Assembly (NCBI GenBank): GCA_964537035.1
Contig: CAZIAK010000033.1
Location: 1-54,550 of the forward strand
Reading direction: 5' to 3'
From: CAZIAK01 sp964537035
Lineage (GTDB): Bacteria > Planctomycetota > B15-G4
DNA: 54,550 nucleotides
Below are positions 52,324-54,550 of the stretch, in pieces. Position 1 is the first letter of the stretch. Every line of letters begins with the position of its first letter. The notes beneath the pieces are model-generated. The model made no database searches. It worked only from the letters and a program-made list of their open reading frames with translations, and had not been told where the DNA came from. Made by a program: the position numbers and the translations under genes.

Positions 52324-53883
52324 ATGTCCAGCGCCCGAGCTCCTCGCCTGTCGCCCCTGAAGCGGGCCTGCTACCTCTGTCTGCCCCTGCTGGTGCTGCT
52401 GCTACTCTGCGAGCTGACCCTGTGGCTGCTGGGGCTGGGAGACCCTGGGGCCGTGGCCCTGCGGGGCTTTGATCCCGACGAGCGTTTCTTGGTGGAAGAT
52501 CCGGCGCACCCCGGGGGCATGGTCACGCGCATGTTCGACAACGCTCTGCGCGAGGTCACCGTGCCGCCCAAGGCCGAGGCCCGGCGGGTGGTACTGATCG
52601 GCGGCAGCAACACCCAGACCTTCCCCGAGGCCTTGCTGCAGCTGTTGCTCGATGAGGGTGACCCGGCTGGCCGCTCGTGGGAGGTGATCAACCTGGGCAG
52701 AGAGGGCTTTGGTAGCGGTCGGGCAGGGCGGGTGCTGGAGCAGTCGCTCGACCTCGATCCAGACGCGGTGGTCGTCTACAGCGGTCACAACGAGTTCGTC
52801 GAGCTGGCCTATCTGCGCGAGCTGGACGACCTCTGGGATGCTCCCTGGCAGGGTGCCCTGGTCGGAGCCCTCTCGAAGTTGAGGCTCTACAACGCGCTCA
52901 CCTCGGCCTTGGGCCAGCCAGCGCAAGACTGGACAGCGCTGGGCGGTGCGGGCGCCGGGGCTCAGCAGCAGCGGGGTGGCCTGAGCCTGCTGCGCATGGC
53001 CTACGCCGAGACACTGAAAGTGCATGAGACCTATCGGGACAACCTGCGCACCATGGCCGAGGCCGCCGCCGATCGGGGTGTGCCCCTGGTGCTGTGCACC
53101 CCCGTGGGCAACCTGCTCGCGCCGCCCCAGGTCGACGTGGAGGCGGACGGGCTGCCCCAGGCCACGGTGACCGAGGCCACAGCGCTGCGACTGCAGGCGG
53201 TGGCGTTGATCCCGGAGCGTTTTCGGAAGGGCCTGCGCCCGCCCGTGCGCCTGCGCCTGGGCAACTGGTACAGCGGCAGTGACGACGCCCCGGCGGGCGA
53301 CGCGCTGTCCACCGCTGCCGCGCCTCGCCTGCGCACGCTCCTGGGCCCCTTGTCCCAGACACCCGGTCTGAAGCTGCTGAAGGCAGAGTCGGTGGAGGGT
53401 GCCCATTGGCCCGACCCCACCGGCTGGGACGACTCGGTGAGAGCGGTCGTCACGGGCATGTCAGCCATTCACGAGCGGCAACTCAGCACCGCCGAGCGCG
53501 ATCAGCTCGACCAGGCCCTGACCCTGCTGCGGCGCGCTCAAGAGCTCACGCCCCGCTCGCCACTCGTGCACTTCGACCTGGGCTTCTGCCTCTATCTCCT
53601 GGGCGAAGACGACGATGCGGCCGTGGCCGCCTTGCGAGCGGCCGTCGTGCTCGACCACGCGCCGGGGCAGGCCAGCGAGCTGAGCAACGACATGGTCAGA
53701 GACCTGTGCGCCAGCGAGGCGGGGCTGACCCTGCTCGACTCGGCCAGGCTGTTCGCCGAACGCTGCCCGTCAGGCCTCGTGGGTTACGAAGTGCTCATGG
53801 ATCGCTGCCACCTGCAGCCCGGCGCTCGGGTCGTGCTCATGCAGGACATGGCCAACACCCTGCTGGCCATGGACCTCCCTTGA
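52324..53883 (+). CDS. SGNH/GDSL-like hydrolase with C-terminal TPR region
   Basis: 519 residues from ATG 52324. N-terminal membrane anchor (about 17-38, LCLPLLVLLLLCELTLWLLG). SGNH blocks: VVLIGGSNTQTF with Ser 95, INLGREGFGSG with Gly, VYSGHNEFVELAY with Asn, and a late MDRCHLQPGA giving the Asp-His pair, separated from the rest by a long insertion that includes TPR-like helices (LRRAQELTPRSPLVHFDLGFCLYLLG). I recall this combined layout from uncharacterised proteins of Planctomycetota and Myxococcota. Substrate unknown; acyl ester cleavage or transfer outside the cytoplasm is likely. Confidence 0.82.
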   Translation: MSSARAPRLSPLKRACYLCLPLLVLLLLCELTLWLLGLGDPGAVALRGFDPDERFLVEDPAHPGGMVTRMFDNALREVTVPPKAEARRVVLIGGSNTQTFPEALLQLLLDEGDPAGRSWEVINLGREGFGSGRAGRVLEQSLDLDPDAVVVYSGHNEFVELAYLRELDDLWDAPWQGALVGALSKLRLYNALTSALGQPAQDWTALGGAGAGAQQQRGGLSLLRMAYAETLKVHETYRDNLRTMAEAAADRGVPLVLCTPVGNLLAPPQVDVEADGLPQATVTEATALRLQAVALIPERFRKGLRPPVRLRLGNWYSGSDDAPAGDALSTAAAPRLRTLLGPLSQTPGLKLLKAESVEGAHWPDPTGWDDSVRAVVTGMSAIHERQLSTAERDQLDQALTLLRRAQELTPRSPLVHFDLGFCLYLLGEDDDAAVAALRAAVVLDHAPGQASELSNDMVRDLCASEAGLTLLDSARLFAERCPSGLVGYEVLMDRCHLQPGARVVLMQDMANTLLAMDLP

Positions 53884-54512
53884 GCGCCCAAGACTCGCCC
53901 CTGCCCGCGCAGCTGCTGCTCGTGCGTCACGGGCAGACCGACTGGAATCTACGGGGCCTTGTGCAGGGCCAGACCGACGAGCCCCTCGACGACCAGGGGC
54001 GCGGCCAGGCTCGCCGACTGGGCCAGCGGCTGGCAGGTCTCGGGCTCACCGCGTTGCACAGCAGCGACCTCTCCAGGGCTGCAGAAACCGCCGCGCTCGT
54101 GGGTCAGGCCACAGGTCTCGCTCCCCAGCTCTCAGCGGCCTGGCGGGAGCTGAACCTGGGCGCCGCCGAGGGTCGACCCCGTGCCGAGGCCCTGGGAGAT
54201 CACGCCGACATGGCCAGCGCCGCGGCGTTGAGCCAGGGGCCCTTGGCGACAGGCGCAGAGACCTGGGAGCAGGTGCAGGACAGAGTGCTGCCAGCCCTCG
54301 ATCAACTCCTGGCCGCACACCCCGGCGAGCGTGTCTTGCTGGTGGGCCATGGGGGCTCGCTCAAGGTCTTGCTGTCCCACCTGCTGGGCTTGCGCCGGGC
54401 CATGGTCCCGCGCCTCTCCGTGGGCGGCAACACGGGGCTGTCCATCGTCGAGTTTCACCAGGGCGAACCGCGGCTGGTGTTGCTCAACGACCAGAGCCAC
54501 CTCGCGGGCTAG
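53880..54512 (+). CDS. histidine phosphatase family protein (phosphoglycerate-mutase-like)
   Basis: 210 residues from TTG 53880, which overlaps the preceding TGA (TTGA); the frame is open far upstream but only as a shadow of the SGNH gene. Catalytic RHGQT at residues ~14-18, WRELNLGAAEGR with the acid Glu, and LLVGHGGSLKVL with the second His. This is the cofactor-independent-looking, short CobC/GpmB-like form; substrate cannot be assigned. Probably translationally coupled to the SGNH gene. Confidence 0.88.
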   Translation: MSAQDSPLPAQLLLVRHGQTDWNLRGLVQGQTDEPLDDQGRGQARRLGQRLAGLGLTALHSSDLSRAAETAALVGQATGLAPQLSAAWRELNLGAAEGRPRAEALGDHADMASAAALSQGPLATGAETWEQVQDRVLPALDQLLAAHPGERVLLVGHGGSLKVLLSHLLGLRRAMVPRLSVGGNTGLSIVEFHQGEPRLVLLNDQSHLAG

Positions 54513-54550
54513 CCTGTAGCGCCGCTTGTCCTGCGGCTCGGGGCTAGCGT

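Overview
The window is high-GC DNA, about two thirds G+C by eye. It comes from a Gram-negative, outer-membrane-bearing bacterium: there is a TonB-dependent receptor with its own ExbB/ExbD/TonB motor, a Wza-type outer-membrane export protein, and several lipoprotein signals. Two runs of exactly 100 N (32048-32147 and 38854-38953) show that it is a scaffolded draft, possibly metagenome-derived. The gene content (PHP, DUF2339, KP-43-like subtilase with PKD repeats, RsbW/SpoIIE switch, SGNH-TPR proteins) would suit a Planctomycetota- or Myxococcota-like lineage, but I cannot fix the phylum. I see no rRNA, tRNA, CRISPR, prophage or insertion sequence. No stretch without a gene exceeds 300 bases; the longest are 39823-40087, 6280-6511 and 49740-49966.

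Layout. 32-6279 (minus): a PHP phosphoesterase, a DUF2339 membrane protein, and an NrtA/SsuA-type ABC importer (ATPase, permease, binding protein). The binding-protein gene is interrupted by an in-frame TGA exactly inside a U/C-H-L-T-C motif, and a perfect 7-bp hairpin follows at the distance expected of a bacterial SECIS. It is a strong candidate selenoprotein and the most interesting item here. 6512-14621: a TPR protein, a very large secreted S8 protease with four PKD domains and three copies of an unnamed ~200-residue module, a nucleotidyltransferase-GNAT fusion and a small membrane protein. 14705-21576 (minus): an apparent operon in which a partner-switching regulatory module (STAS, RsbW-like kinase, receiver-SpoIIE phosphatase, second STAS) leads into glycogen phosphorylase and a GH9 glycosidase.

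21747-36708 (mostly plus) is a complete Wzx/Wzy-type exopolysaccharide locus: initiating sugar transferase, a nucleotidyltransferase/hexapeptide/sugar-transferase-like fusion, WecG/TagA transferase (minus), Wza, Wzz, a CpsD-like kinase, a 45-residue membrane protein, a Wzy/ligase, Wzx, two acyltransferases, two glycosyltransferases and a phosphomannomutase. Many neighbours overlap by 4 bases, so translation is probably coupled. The Wza signal peptide lies in a different frame from the rest of the protein, so there is a probable indel.

36717-48717 is a TonB uptake island. A secreted beta-helix-like protein (gapped) and a TPR protein run leftward. Rightward run a TonB-dependent receptor, DUF3450 protein, TtpC-like ExbB, ExbB, ExbD, TonB and a TPR lipoprotein. 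48723-54512 holds mannose-6-phosphate isomerase (which with the phosphomannomutase could feed GDP-mannose synthesis), a sulfatase-fold lipoprotein, a DPM1-like glycosyltransferase, an SGNH-TPR protein and a histidine phosphatase.
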